64,000 nt of DNA, taken from Agroathelia rolfsii (Eukaryota; Basidiomycota; Agaricomycetes; Amylocorticiales; Amylocorticiaceae). The stretch covers positions 3,472,001 through 3,536,000 of the forward strand of contig JABRWF010000002.1 of assembly GCA_018343915.1 (NCBI GenBank). The letters run 5' to 3'. Below, piece after piece: positions 46,268-58,670 of this stretch. The stretch's first letter is position 1. Each line of letters starts with the position of its first letter. Position numbers and translations under genes: made by a program. Below the pieces are notes generated by a model, which did not search any database, was not told the DNA's origin, and worked only from the letters and a program-made list of their open reading frames with translations.

Positions 46268-46738
46268 GTAATACAATATAGTGTATATTGTATTACAGTG
46301 TCTATGGCATAATTTGTAGTTTGATGTAATAAATATTAAATACCTGAGTAATTGCATGATTGTTTTAAGTCTATACTAAATTAACCTGGGTATATGCTTG
46401 GTGAATATAAGTAAATGCTATTATGTCTATGGTATAGTACTACTGAGGTTATAACACTAAGTCTTCAAGCAAGGTCTACCATTGAGATACAAAGTTTCTT
46501 GTGTATACAAATAGGCATATAGGGTCTCTTAACCTTGATAAATGCAGGGCAAGCCTTTGTTTACTTAAGTGTACTAAGCACTATGAAAGTTGTGATCAAC
46601 AACTGCAAGTAGCTAGCACAAAGCCTGAGCCTGTTTTATACAGTGTACATATAGAAGAGCACTAAGCAACCTCTAAACAATAGGTAGCACTAAGTATACC
46701 TATTACCTCTTAGTATAGAGTAGGGAGGATTTTGTGGG

Positions 46739-46762
46739 AGAGAGAGAGAGAGAGAGAGAGAG
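46739..46762. repeat. (GA)n microsatellite
   Basis: About twelve GA units inside an LTR-1. Simple slippage repeat. Confidence 0.9.
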
Positions 46763-47751
46763 GGATAGGATAGGCTCTATAGGCCTAGAGTAAAATAACT
46801 CTGAAGACAAAGTTTTATTATGTTAGTTACTTATCTAATACAAGGTACTATTATACTTACCTAAAGACAAAGAGAACAAATCTGGGGTCTTCAGGTAGAG
46901 GTACTATAGGGTTATATACTATTTTTACCTGGTCTGTATACTAGTACATAGTCTGTGTACAGAGGTACTAAGTATGATGCAATATTGCACTATAGTAAGT
47001 CTATAATGGTATTGTAGTCTAGACCTATACTCTAGGCTTGTTATATAATAAGTTACATGACTAGTGATTACATAATGGCTAGTTACATGATGACTGATCA
47101 CATGACTTTGCTTAGTCATCAAAGTACTTATGTAATGTCTACTTATGTAATATACATATTATATACCATAAAATAGAGAAAAATTGGAGAAAAATCAGAA
47201 AAATAATGAAAAATCTTAAATAAATTTATAATACAACAAGCAACTTATAGCATAAACCCTTATTCTATTGAGGGCCTACAAGTACTCTTACTAAGTTGCT
47301 TTACAAATATTCATACACTGTATACATATACTGGGGGATTTACACCATCCATAAGTTGTTATAGGTCTATAAACCATAACTATGAGTACTATGAATACTA
47401 TGAAGGATTACTATAGAAAAGACTATTAAAAATACTTAGCAGTGAACAATAGGTTGTAAAGCCTAATTCAAGGCTAATAGTAATACTCCTAGGGTTTCCA
47501 ACCCTAAGGTTAACTATAAGGAAGTGTACTATGACTTTGACAACTATAATAACTATGGCTATAACTTGGGACAATAAGAGCGGTACAATAGGGGCTTAGA
47601 GGCATAAAGAGAGCCTAGGACAATGAATAACAATGATAGTATTGACAAAAGAGGTCTGTAAGATGGGGAACATCTCTTAGACCTTAGTAACTTAAATATA
47701 TAATTGTATACTATTGTTCTCCTACTTTGGTATGCTTTTCTAGTTACTAAT

Positions 47752-49594
47752 TGTCAAGAGTACATCTAACTCTTGCCACCAAAACTCAACCAATACTCAC
47801 AGTAACCCCTATAAAGTATGGGGTAGGCGGTAAGGCCTGTTTTACACTTTCTAGAGCTTAGAATGTAAAGGTGTACACTTCTCAATGCCCGGTCTCTATT
47901 CTTATGCAAACTTGAGTTCTTCTATTACTGAGCTATACTCCAAGTATAAATACTTTCCAGCAAGGTCTATAGTTAAAACATGAATTGTCTTGTGTATATA
48001 GATATGGATAGAGGTATCTTAATGTCATTGGACACTCATGACTCAACCAACATAACTCTAAGATGCCTAGCCTAGAAGGGCTAGAAACAAATAGGGGGGG
48101 TACAACTAATATCTTTAAGCTCCCCCAGCAGGGAGGTGCAACTCATATTTAAAGACCTAGAGGCAAGGTCTCCCACTGTTTCATAGAGGCTTCCATACAA
48201 TATACAATTACTGGTATTCTTAAAGTCCTTTGCCAGGTAGAACATGCTGTCTTTAGCCTTGACATAATTCTTTATACTCCCTCATCCTAGGAGTCCATGT
48301 TTACACATCCTGGTGACACATGCATAGCTTTACTCAGTTTTATACTCCCTTAGAGCATGGAGTCACAGCATATCCCCTTAACCTTGGGGTCCAGGTATAA
48401 TAATAAAGATGATGATGAGGGGGGGATAAAACACACAAGAAAGAGAGTGGGGGAAGGAACTTCAGGTGTAAGTGAGAGTGACACAGAGGGCAAAAGGTGG
48501 TCAAGCTGAATTGCAAAGGTCTCAAGGGCAGGCCTCTATATACTGTTTATAAGTACTCTAAGAATAGTTCTTAACTCCACATCAAGGGAAATAGAAGTAA
48601 GGAAAGAAAAAGGATTAGAGGAGTTAGAACAGAAGTATAGTGTGGGAAGAAATCAAAGATGAAAGAAGCATCAAAGATGGGAGAAGCAAATTAATGATGT
48701 ACATCAGAAGATTCAGAAGTATACCCAAATGAAGTATAGTACTATATAAACAATGCAACAAGAAACCAAAAATAAAGAAATAAAGCCTATGTACTCAAAT
48801 CAAAAGATAAAAAATCAAGAAAAATAGTAGAAAATAGAGAAAAATTAGCTTAACAAAATAATCATGGGATCAACCCATGACACTTAACCCTGATAAGTAT
48901 AGAGCTTGTCTTTGTTTACTTGAGTGCACTAAGTACTATGATGTTTTTGTGATCAATAGCTATAAGTGGCTAGTATGAAGCCTGAGCCTGTATTATGCAG
49001 TGTATATATAGAGGAGCATGGAGCAATCTCTAAACAATAGGTAGCACTAAGTACACCTATTACCTCTTAGCACAGAGTAGGGAGGATTTTGTGGGGGAAG
49101 AGAGAAAGAGGAGGGACAGGCTCTACAAGCCTAGAGTAAAGTGACTCTAAAGACAAAGTTTTTATTATGTTAGTTATTACTTAATATATAGTACTACTTG
49201 TGCTTACCTAAAGATAAAAAGAACAAATCTGGGTCTTTAGGTAGAGGCACTATAGGGTTATATACTAATTCTACCTAGTCTATTCACTGGTATATAGTCT
49301 ATGCACAGGGGTACTAAGTATGGTGTAATATTGCATCATAATAAGTCTATTGTGATATCATAGTCTAGGCTCATGTTCTAGACTTGTGTATATAATAAGT
49401 TACATGACTAGCTGTCACATGATGGCCAGTTATATGATGACTGGTTACATAACTTGCTTAGTCATTAGGGTACTTATGTAATGTTTATATAATATGTAAG
49501 TTATATGTCAAAAAATAGAGAAAAATCAGGAAAAAATCAGAAAAATAATAAGAAATTCTAAATAAATTTATAGTACAACAAGTATCTTGTAACA
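47752..49594 (-). mobile_element. LTR-1 solo LTR (net 977 bp), TSD CTAAT, with an LTR-5 variant nested
   Basis: Plus-strand ends TGTCAAGAGTACATCTAACT...TATCTTGTAACA, perfect CTAAT at 47747-47751 and 49595-49599. Confidence 0.9.
48023..48883 (-). mobile_element. LTR-5-related solo LTR, 861 bp, TSD CTTAA
   Basis: Plus-strand ends TGTCATTGGACACTC...CAACCCATGACA, perfect CTTAA at 48018-48022 and 48884-48888. The interior is similar to LTR-5 (AAGGTCTCCCAC, CTTAACTCCACATCAAGGGA) but the termini differ, so it is a sister subfamily. Confidence 0.87.
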
Positions 49595-49620
49595 CTAATC
49601 CTTACCAAATAATCCAATAT

Positions 49621-50556
49621 TGTTACGAGTCAATCTATGTACTATAAATTTATTTAAGATTTCTTATTATTTTTCTGATTTTTCTCTAATTTTTGATATA
49701 TAATATGTATATTACATAAGCAGTACTCTGATGACTAAGAAAAGTTATATAATCAGTCATCATGTAACTGGCCATTATATGACCACTAGTTATGTGACTT
49801 ATTATGTAAACAGATCTAGAGCATGGGTCTAGAACATGACACTATCATAGACTTACTATAGTGCAATATTGCATTATACTTAGCACCTCTGTGTACAGAC
49901 CATGTACCAGGTGTATAGACCAGGTAGAATTAGTATATAACCCTGTAGTGCCTCTACCTGAAGACCCCAGATTTGTTCTCTTTGTCTTTAGGTAAGCACA
50001 ATAGTACTTTGTATCCAGTAGGTAACTAACATAATAAAAACTTTGTCTTCAGAGTCCCTATCTCCTCCTTTCCCTCCTCCCTCACAAATCCTCTTTGCTC
50101 TGTGCTTAGGGGTTATAAGTATGCTTAGTACTGCTTATAGTAGGAGTCAGCTCAGTGCTACTCCTGTGTGCATGCATAAGACAGGTCCAGCCCTTGTGGT
50201 GACCATTTATATCCATAACAACACAAACCACATAGTGCTCAGTGCACTCAAACAAGTAAAGGCTCTGCCCTACACTTGTTGAGGTTAAGATACCCCAACA
50301 CATATTTATATACACAAGATCATTGGTGTCTCAACAGTATCCTTTGCTTGAAAGTCTAGCAGACTTAGAGTAAAGTCTAGGAATTGAAGAGCTCTAGTGT
50401 GAGTGACAACAAAGACCGTGTATAGGGAAGTGTACACCCTTGCATCCTAAGCCTTAGGAGAAGTAAAACAACCATTACTAGTTACCCTGTATGTTAGAGG
50501 GGTTTTCATAGGCCTTAGTTGAGTTTTGGTGACAAGAGTCAGGTGTACTCTTGACA
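49621..50556 (+). mobile_element. LTR-1 solo LTR, 936 bp, TSD AATAT
   Basis: TGTTACGAGTCAATCTATGT...GTACTCTTGACA, perfect AATAT at 49616-49620 and 50557-50561. Intron-like segment 49992-50052 with GTAAGC, AACTAAC and AATAAA is intact. Confidence 0.92.
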
Positions 50557-51008
50557 AATATTATTCCTAGGTTCTTCCTTGATTGTTTCAATGATTATCA
50601 TGATGTATTGCAGTTCCTATGTAACTATGATAGTGCCTAAAGATGGGGAATACAAAGTTATACTCTTTTATATAACGTGATGTATGATATGTCACAACTA
50701 GTGTAATAGTGAAAAGGAGTGGAAATAATAATATACCTGTTTCTAAGCCTTGGGCTTAGAATTAAGCTTTGACTAAATGATAAACTATGGTTTACTGTGA
50801 TATACTATGACTTATAGATAATATACTGTGGATATATTATATATAATAGCCTCTACAGCATGATTTGTAGCTTGATAATAATAATAATAAATACTTAAGT
50901 GATTTCATGGTTATCTTGAGTATATGCTGAATAAACCTGGGTATATGCTTGGTAAACCTGAATATATGCTTGGTAGATATGATTAAATGCTATAGTGTCT
51001 ATGGCATG

Positions 51009-51878
51009 TGTTGAAAGATATGTATATTTCAATATATTAAATCTTTCTAAATATTCCAATGAACACTTCAATAAATCAGTATATATCTTATCTATCACTG
51101 TTATTTATTTCAAGAATTTACAACCATTAGTTGTGAAGATATAAAGCAATTTGTTCATTCACTTTATTCTGAATATTTCAATATTTATTTCTTAAAATCA
51201 TTTAAATATTCATTTTAAATATCTTTTGTTTAAACAATTCACTTTACTTACTAATACATAATTGTGATTATAAATCAGCTTATAAATCATATAAATAAAT
51301 TAGTAATCACCTTTAAAGACATTAGTAATATTTGAGATATATTACTAATATCACTTTCCTATTCATTCAAATATTCAATTTACTTACAAATACTATACTT
51401 AGCTTACGGAGCAGATTTATTAGCATAAACTATACACTCTTTGCTTACCAAGCAGATTACTTAAGCAAAGACATTGCTTACAAATTCTTTAGATATTAGA
51501 ATATTTTGTAGTATATAAACCCTAGCTAAATCAGCTGTAAAATATAAGTTAATTCACTCAAAAATAGTGAGTTAAATAGTCTACAAGACTAGCTCCTAGG
51601 GTACTAACTTCACCCCAGACTTACCAAGTCTACAAGATAAGAGAACAAGCCTTTTCCAAGGGAAAACAAGTAGGTAGTCTTAAAGGGACACTAGCTACAG
51701 TCTTATCTTCAGTATAGCAGAGTTACTAATTGCTCCCTATCCTAGGAAACCTTGCCTCATCTTAGGAACAATCTAAAGCCTGTACTTTTCACATAAGTAA
51801 GTGTTTGCTTCATAACAAGTAACTTGTGAGCTAGCATATAGCCATACTATACAACTTAAGAACTACAAAAGTTCAATA
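51009..51878 (+). mobile_element. LTR-2 solo LTR, 870 bp, TSD GCATG/GCATA
   Basis: TGTTGAAAGATATGTATATT...AAGTTCAATA. Flanks 51004-51008 and 51879-51883 differ by one transition. Short subtype. Confidence 0.88.
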
Positions 51879-51964
51879 GCATAGTATAACTATGGTTGTG
51901 ATATAAGTAGGCAAAAAAGGGGGGGGGCTAAGATGAAAAGGCTAAGCCTTGGTTAAGAAATATC

Positions 51965-52021
51965 CTGAAGGTGAAGATATATTAGTAATCTACTTTAATA
52001 GATACAAACCTTGATACTTAC
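51965..52021 (-). other. Intron-like segment in the G2-2 LTR leader (57 nt)
   Basis: On minus: donor CTTCAG|GTAAGTAT, branch-like TTACTAAT, acceptor CACCTTCAG|GA. The upstream arm CCTGAAGAGC can pair with GTCTTCAGG at the donor. Same architecture as LTR-1 although the rest of the LTR sequences do not align. Confidence 0.5.
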
Positions 52022-52504
52022 CTGAAGACAAAGAGGTCAAAGCTAAGCTCTTCAGGATAAGTTACATACACTATTTATACTATTTGTAAATGGTCTATAC
52101 ATAGCTTTAAGGGTCTATGCACAGCCGGAGTAAAGAAGGATAAATGTAGCAATATAGGGAGAGACTTTTACCCTAACTCCACTGGGTAATTGTGTAGAGA
52201 TCTATTTCTGGATTGGTACTAGTAACTATTAAGAATTAGTCAGTAAAGGAGGCTGTACTCCTAGGCTGTGTATAGTGATAAAAGGGAAGTATGCATAGCC
52301 CTGAGATTACTCCTGTGTTATGCGGCTTGGAATATGTGAGGGCCAATTAGGTAACTACTGTACTGCCTATAGTCCATGCCCTAAAGGGTAATTTTTATAA
52401 GAAAAATAGAAAAGAAAAAGGAAAATACAAAAATAAGAGGAGTAGTAGTCTAAATATTTACAAGAAAATAGCAGAAAAATTGTCAAAAATTCCAACTAAT
52501 AACA

Positions 52505-53388
52505 ATAAGGTGAATTCAGGAAAAATATTGGAAAATTTGAAATAAATTAATATAATAAGCTATACTCATAACAAAATTCATGTTAAAAATTATGTATCTA
52601 CTACTAGTGAGCACCTACTAGGCTATGCAAAGTATAGCCTATAGTTGCTAGGGTGCTAAGATTAGCAGTGGTAGAGCAGAGAATTTATAAATAATACAAT
52701 AATATACTACTATAGAAAAAGGTGCCAGTTACTGTTAAAAACATATCTTTATTAGGTAGTATTTATTCTATCCTTATGCCTAGTCTATACAAAGTACAGG
52801 TCACTTCTAGTTAATAATAAAAAGAAGCCTACACATAAACATCAAAAAATTAGATCCTGTAATATAAATTTTCACTTACTATATTTGTGCATCTTTATTT
52901 AGCTGCTACTCTATATATAAACATAAAAAAATTTAGATTCTGTAATATAAATTTTTACTTCCTGTGTTTGGTTAGTCACCCAAAATATTAGTTGTTAAAA
53001 AGTTAGATCTTGTACACTGGTATTTTGCAGTAGTAGTCAGCATTTTTATCTCAAGATTTTACAGAGAATTTATTATGTAGTAAAATTGCATATAAATTCT
53101 TAATTTTTACAGCAAGTATAGTCATAGAGTTTATATATGTTTTTACTAACTGCCCCTATTGAACCTGTTACTTTGGGTAAAATCTTGAGTAAAAATGGGC
53201 ATCACGTGACTATATTTTGGCAGGGAAAGCAGTCAAATGATAGGCTACTTTTACCTGACTTTTTACCCAAAGTAAAAGGCTCAGTAAAGGCAACCAATAA
53301 AAGCAGCACCTTTTCTTATGCCTTTACCCAAAATAAAAGCATATATATACTCTAACTATGCATGCTATAAAAATTGAGACTTTATATG
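52505..53388. other. Unassigned AT-rich segment with short direct and inverted repeats
   Basis: Matches none of the LTR families. A ~42-bp direct repeat occurs at 52836-52877 and 52918-52960 (TAAACATCAAAAAATTAG... and TAAACATAAAAAAATTTAG...). A perfect 15-bp inverted repeat TTACTTTGGGTAAAA (53168-53182) / TTTTACCCAAAGTAA (53261-53275) lies further right. It may be a decayed DNA-transposon end or old unique sequence. The open frame at 53137-53355 is probably chance. Confidence 0.45.
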
Positions 53389-54421
53389 TGTTGAACTATC
53401 GTAGTTCTTGGGTTGTATAGTGTGGCTATATGCTAGCTCACAAGTTACCTGTTGTGAAGCAAACACTTACTTGTAAAGAAAAGTGCAGGCTTTGAGTTGT
53501 TCCTAAGATAAGGCAAGGTTTCCTAGGATAGGAAGCAATTAGTAACTTTACTATACTTAAGATAAGACTATAGCTGGTGTCCCTTTGAGACTACCTACTT
53601 GTTTTCCCTTTAGGAAAGGCTTGTTGTCTTGTAGTAGACTTAGTAAGTCTATTGGTGAAGTTAGTACTCTAGGAGCTAGTCTTGTAGACTATTTAACTCA
53701 CTATTTTCGAGTGAAATAACTTGTCATTTCCAGCCGAATTTGCTGGTGCTTATATAATACAAAATATTCTAATTTCTACAAGATTAGTAAGCCAATCCTG
53801 TGCTTATCTAATCCGCTTAGTAAGAAGGGTTGCTTACAAATCAGCTTATAAATCAGCTTAGTAATATTCCTATTTGCTGAATAATATGCTTGGTAAGCAA
53901 TCTGTGTGCTTAGTAAGTAATTTGTATAGTATTAGTAAGTAAAATGTCTATTGATCTCAATATCCTATTATTAGATCTGTATTAGTAATATTTTATAAAT
54001 ATTACTAATATTATGAATTTGCTTAGTAAATATTTTGGTGATTTATAAGCAAGGATCTAGGGCGTGAAAAATCAATTAGTAATATTCACAATGATTATTG
54101 AGAAATGAATATTTAAATGGAATTGTTTAATATTTATGAAAAAGATATTCATAAATGATAAAGTCAAGTGACCTTAGATATGATAATCTTATCTCTGATA
54201 AGATTAGATATAATGAAATGTTGAAAATATTAAATAAAAGAATATATGCATATTATTTCAATGAATATATGCATGTAAAGAATTGTTAATATCTCAACAA
54301 TGAACGGTTGTAAAATCATGAAATAAATAATCATGTATGACATGATGTTAGATGATTATTTGAAGTATTCATTGGAATTATTGGAAAGATATGAAGCTTG
54401 TAAATATTCAATCTTTCAACA
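53389..54421 (-). mobile_element. LTR-2 solo LTR, 1033 bp, TSD ATATG
   Basis: Plus-strand ends TGTTGAACTATCGTAGTTC...TTCAATCTTTCAACA, perfect ATATG at 53384-53388 and 54422-54426, intact TG...CA. It is the rightmost recognised retroelement; unique DNA leading to amidase C follows. Confidence 0.92.
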
Positions 54422-54426
54422 ATATG

Positions 54427-55317
54427 TGATTTTACTATATGATAAATTCTTTGTAAAGTCTAGAGGTTAAAACGCTGACTAATACATGAATGAGCTGGAG
54501 GTGGTGGGGAGGTGTTCTGAAAACGCAATGGTAGTCGTTAGACAGTTGTGGACAATAAGCTATAAGGTTATAACTTACGATAATCCCATCCAGTCAGATG
54601 TTTCATAGGATGCAAGTATGTAACCCAACGTATTAGAACATAGAGAAAAAACATACCATAGGCAAGAACTTACACAGCCTTCAAGCCCAATTAGCGGATG
54701 ATCTTATCCAAGATCACATCTCAAGAACGTGGAGTGCGATACATTTTACTTATCAAAAATACAAGTCATTTTCTCATCCATTTATTTCAATAATTATCCT
54801 ACGACAAAAGTCAGTGAAATACCGAATAATGACCAATCCGAATAGTGTGCTGGTAAACGGCAAGAATATTGATTTGATTAAACATAAATTTGATGAGAAG
54901 CGATATATATCAGCAAATTCAATTAGCGTTCAGTTTGAATTAATTTGAAATGCAGTGGGGTAAGATTGACCCATTTGTCTTTATAGCAATAAACTCCCAA
55001 AATGGGGCAAGAAATGATGTCGATGCACGTCCATTGCAACCGCCCACATCTATGAAACACCTTTCTCCTTTAGTTTACATGGAGATCGTCTCATGATCTT
55101 CTTCCATCCCAAAGGCGGTATTGTCAAACTATCTTAGTGTCAAACGAGCTGATAGAATGCTAACACTACGATACCATTATCACACTTAGATAGGGGTCTA
55201 TCTAAGCTTTCTCCCGTAAAATTCTTGAGTATCTGAGTGCTCTTAAAAGCTTGGCATAATGGCCCAGAGTATTATAGCACTTTCCTACGCTAAGCTACAC
55301 ATCTCTATCACCCTCAC
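54427..55317 (+). other. Upstream region of amidase C
   Basis: About 0.9 kb with no repeat family and no convincing gene. A TATA-like TATTATAGCAC lies near 55270-55280, about 40 bp before the ATG, the only promoter-like feature noticed. Confidence 0.4.
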
Positions 55318-57433
55318 ATGTCTAATTCCGAACCCACTGAGACAGCTCACTCACAACTCTTGTGGGAGAGCGTAAGTACTCGCAAAAAAGCAGAGCAACA
55401 GTCGATCCTTGATCGCTTCCCAGACTGGCGCTTGCCCGAGATTCCTTCCTCCGATATAATAGATGTCTCTACCGTCATGCTCTCCCGGCTGTCTGACCGA
55501 GAACGCCAAATCATTGCTTGCGACGCTGTGGATCTTATAGAACGTATCAGAAAGCGTGAATATACTGCTGTCGAAGTCCTCACAGTGTTCTGCAAAGCCG
55601 CAACGGCGGCTCACGAGACCACCAATTGTCTTACGGATATCTTTTACGAGGATGGCCTAAAGCGTGCTGAAGAACTTGATAAACATCTTGAAACTACCGG
55701 CCAGGTTGTAGGGCCTCTTCATGGCCTTCCAGTATCAATCAAAGATCATATCTCTCTCAAGGGATATCATGCAACGTCAGGGTATGTTCGAGATATATCC
55801 AACGGATCTCAGGACTCGGATGCGCCTATTGTAGCTCAGTTACGAAGGGCTGGGGCAGTGTTTTATGTGAAGACAAACAACCCTCAAACTCTCATGGTTC
55901 GTGATTTTGATTTGCCGTATTCATAGTTCTTCATTGTCTTAACTTGATCTATAGTCACTTGAGTGCAACAATAATGTGTTTGGAAGAACGGTGAACCCGT
56001 ATAATAAAAGCTTGACATCCGGCGGAAGCACTGGTGGAGAAGGTGCACTCATTGCTTCCCATGGAAGCCCACTCGGACTTGTAAGGATTTCACTTTTTAT
56101 AAGATCTATTGACCGAGGCGTTAACCATGAAGATAACAGGGCACTGACATTGGTGGTAGCATTGTGAGTTTACTTCAGTATCATCGTATATACCTCTTGT
56201 CTAATTAAGCAACTTAAAGCGTATTCCCAGTGCTTACTGCGGCATCTATGGGTTAAAACCTTCCGCAGGCAGGCTGCCTAGAGATGGTGTTGTTGCATCT
56301 ATTCTAGGTAATGAGTTTGTACCAGGAATCCTAGGCCCCATGGCGTCATCTGCTCGTTCTCTTGCTTTGTATGGGCAAGTCTTGTTACAGGACGAACCCT
56401 GGTTTACCGAGCCTTTTATGGTACCTATGCCATGGCGGCAAACCGTCATTGACTCCCTTGATGCTTCTTGCAAGGTTTCGGTCGCAATTTTATGGTAAGT
56501 TCCTGAATTATCTAGTGGTGACATGCTAAAAGTATAAAAAGGGATGACGGCGTCGTTGCTCCCCACCCCCCAATCTACGATGCTTTGCGTAAACTGCAAA
56601 GAGCTCTTGTTGCATCTGGACATGATGTGATTAATTGGGAGCCTCTAGATCATCAATATGCATGGGAGCTCATTGTATGTATTACATTTCATGCTCTCTT
56701 CAAATAACTTACAACTTTCACTGGTAAGACTTCATGCTACTTCCCTGAAGGCGGGGAAATGTATAGGAGTGCCATGGAAGGCATTGAGCCCATACTCCCT
56801 CAATCTGAGTGGATATTATCCCATGCTCCTAATGGCGGCAAAGCACTGTCCATGCATGAAGGTTTTAAACTCAATGCAGCTCGTGAGGCATTCCGAACGA
56901 AAATCGCGGAGCACTGGAATAGCACCTGTAAGAGGACCGCGTCCGGAAGACCCGTGGATATTATTCTTTCTCCGGCGTGAGTGATGTCTTCTTGAGTTTA
57001 TGATGATTTTAGTATATAATCTGAGACGTGTTTACAGTGCTTCTACTCTGGCATCACCTCATGATACCACTCGATGGTGGGGATACACGTATGTCAAAAT
57101 TTAGATTCGTGAAATTTGAGATATATCACTAACATTGAATGGATCAGTTCGTACTGGAACCTCCTTGACTATTCCGCAGTGGTTTTCCCCGTCGGACGAT
57201 TGACTTCTGAAAGTCTCTCAAGCCTGAGTACTTACCCAAGAAATCCGCCCCGCAATGAAACCGAGAAGTTTATCAGTGCTCAATGGGATCCAAAGACATA
57301 CATGAATGCTCCGATTAGTCTGCAGATAGTTGGGAGGCGTTTGCAAGAGGAAAAGGTACTTGGTATACTCAACATATTGGAGGCATTGCTAGAGGGGAAG
57401 GAACGCAGCGAACAGAGCCGCAGCAATTTATAG
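55318..57433 (+). CDS. Amidase C, amidase-signature family, 8 exons
   Basis: Exons: 55318-55896, 55955-56080, 56140-56163, 56220-56494, 56542-56674, 56729-56976, 57038-57088, 57148-57433, giving 573 codons without a stop. Triad: K142 (GLPVSIKDH), cis-Ser S218 (GGSTGGEG), nucleophile S242 (GTDIGGSI on the 24-nt exon 3). The first exon is 579 nt as in all siblings, which supports this ATG. The C-terminus is extended by about 13 residues (EGKERSEQSRSNL) past the point where B and D stop. It is closest to B; from the end of exon 5 into exon 6 the two are nearly identical, including the 54-nt intron. Likely a cytosolic amide hydrolase of unknown substrate. It is the first gene right of the transposon block. 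Confidence 0.9.
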
Positions 57434-58311
57434 TAGCATCTGTATGTATCAGTAGATGAAACCCAAGTCAGATTCAGTGTCATGAGAAATAGAGAACTCG
57501 AAGTATGGAACGATAATTCGCAACTTGAAGTGTACAGCTTCATTTCGTAATTCTCAGACTGGCAACACTCAATCCCAGTTGAGTTATGCATATGAAGTGT
57601 AATATAAGTAGGAGTATATCACTACCCTTGTGTTCCGAGTCTGTCACCAGTACGCTCACCGTGCCCTTACCGGTGTTGAAGTTGTAATAGTCTCGTGTAG
57701 ATAGATCACGAAGTTGGCTGTGCTGACTTAAATTGGCTGAATTGGAGAGTTTTGAGATAGCCACGGCCTATGTCCAAGACCGTGACATTATGCATTATAG
57801 CTTGGTCTTTTCTCGAACATATGGTCAGATATTTTAACACAAAAGATAATCAATCCCGACACATTATATTCATTTTCATGAATAGCGTTGCTTGAAGCCA
57901 GTTCCACTCAAGCCCCCGCTCTTGCTAGTGAGCCATATCACGTCTTCGTCTAGCAAAATAAAAATATGCATACTGGTACACCCAACCTTCTGCAGGCCTG
58001 ACTTTTTTACTCCGTGTCAGCTGAAATAGCTTCTATGGCGCTTGTTTCTCGAACCATAAAAGAAGGTCCGTCAATCCGTCGACGGATCGTTTTTGACATC
58101 GGGATGATTGTGATGGTTATTCGATAATGTTATGGACCGACAGCCGACCGGACGTAGCCCATCGAGGACGACTCCAAGGGAGACCACCATAGAGGGAGGG
58201 ATGCCGAGATGCCGAGGAGAGGGGTTATAGGGAGACACGGATGCATACGTGATCTTTGGCCCTGGCTCATGTGCTGGCTAGGCTAAGATGGAGCGGCGGT
58301 GCAGATGGGGT

Positions 58312-58330
58312 GAAAGCGCGTAGCGCTTTC
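58312..58330. repeat. Short GC-rich hairpin, second copy (see 3232-3250)
   Basis: Arms GAAAGCGC and GCGCTTTC with loop GTA, flanked by GATGGGGT and CGAGCCCGGCTGGG. Arms are identical to the first copy while the loop differs, so pairing is kept. Confidence 0.6.
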
Positions 58331-58670
58331 CGAGCCCGGCTGGGTAGCGCCTGTGGAGAGATCGAGGCAAGCAGCGATCCCCAAACGGTAGGAGGGCAGC
58401 GACGCAGCGAGCAAGCCTCGGTCCCCATGAGCAGAAAAAGGAGTTGCATGACTTACTGTAATTTATTTGGTGCTAGCCATTGGTGGCAACGTGCCTGCGG
58501 CATCTGATGTGATGTATACAATCTTTCACCTCTGGTTCAGCCTGAATGTACGGCACTTGGGTTCACATATGTTTGCATGGCCTATAGTCTTGTTTCTACT
58601 TAAGGCCGGCGGCTTGAGCCATGTCTGAAGTCCTCTGTGTAAATGGTAGCACTGTCAAAAGGTGCACAAA

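Larger units (their letters stand above)
44372..46456 (+). mobile_element. LTR-3 solo LTR (net 873 bp), TSD CTAAG, with LTR-4 nested
   Basis: Starts TGTCACAGGTCTATAACTAT and ends CTGAGGTTATAACA, perfect CTAAG at 44367-44371 and 46457-46461. Contains LTR-4 (45061-46267). Confidence 0.9.
44171..47252 (-). mobile_element. LTR-1 solo LTR (net 992 bp), TSD TAAAC, with LTR-3 nested
   Basis: Plus-strand ends TATCAAGAGTACACCTGACT...CAACTTATAGCA, perfect TAAAC at 44166-44170 and 47253-47257. Contains LTR-3 (44372-46456). Confidence 0.87.
47357..51903 (+). mobile_element. LTR-3 solo LTR (net 883 bp), TSD TAAGT, three guests
   Basis: Starts TGTTATAGGTCTATAAACC and ends TATGGTTGTGATA, perfect TAAGT at 47352-47356 and 51904-51908. 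Guests: LTR-1 (47752, inverted), LTR-1 (49621) and LTR-2 (51009). Net length agrees with other LTR-3 copies. Confidence 0.9.
41228..52504 (-). mobile_element. G2-2: second G2 element, gag fragment plus 5' LTR, many guests
   Basis: On minus, the LTR (52504 down to 44079, interrupted) and part of gag (42400-41228) remain. The rest of the element should lie left of the G2-1 insertion but was not found, so it was lost. Guests: LTR-5 (42409), LTR-1 (44171), LTR-3 (47357), each with its own guests. Confidence 0.75.
44079..52504 (-). repeat. 5' LTR of G2-2 (net 787 bp, interrupted)
   Basis: Segments 44079-44170, 47258-47356 and 51909-52504 join after removing LTR-1 and LTR-3 to 787 bp. On minus it starts TGTTATTAGTTGG. 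It has a TATAAATAG-like box and an intron-like segment (52021-51965). Confidence 0.78.

Noticed and set aside
53137..53355. 72-codon frame MFLLTAPIEPVTLGKILSKN...
   Set aside because: Covers both arms of the 15-bp inverted repeat and has no recognisable domain. More likely chance within an orphan repeat-like segment.
25166..54421. Regularly spaced repeats suggesting a CRISPR array or satellite
   Set aside because: The repeats are ~0.6-1.0 kb LTRs in both orientations with TSDs, not short direct repeats with spacers, and the gene structure is eukaryotic.
58256..58507. 83-codon frame near the GC-rich hairpin
   Set aside because: Spans the hairpin and low-complexity flanks, is open on the opposite strand too, and shows no family resemblance.
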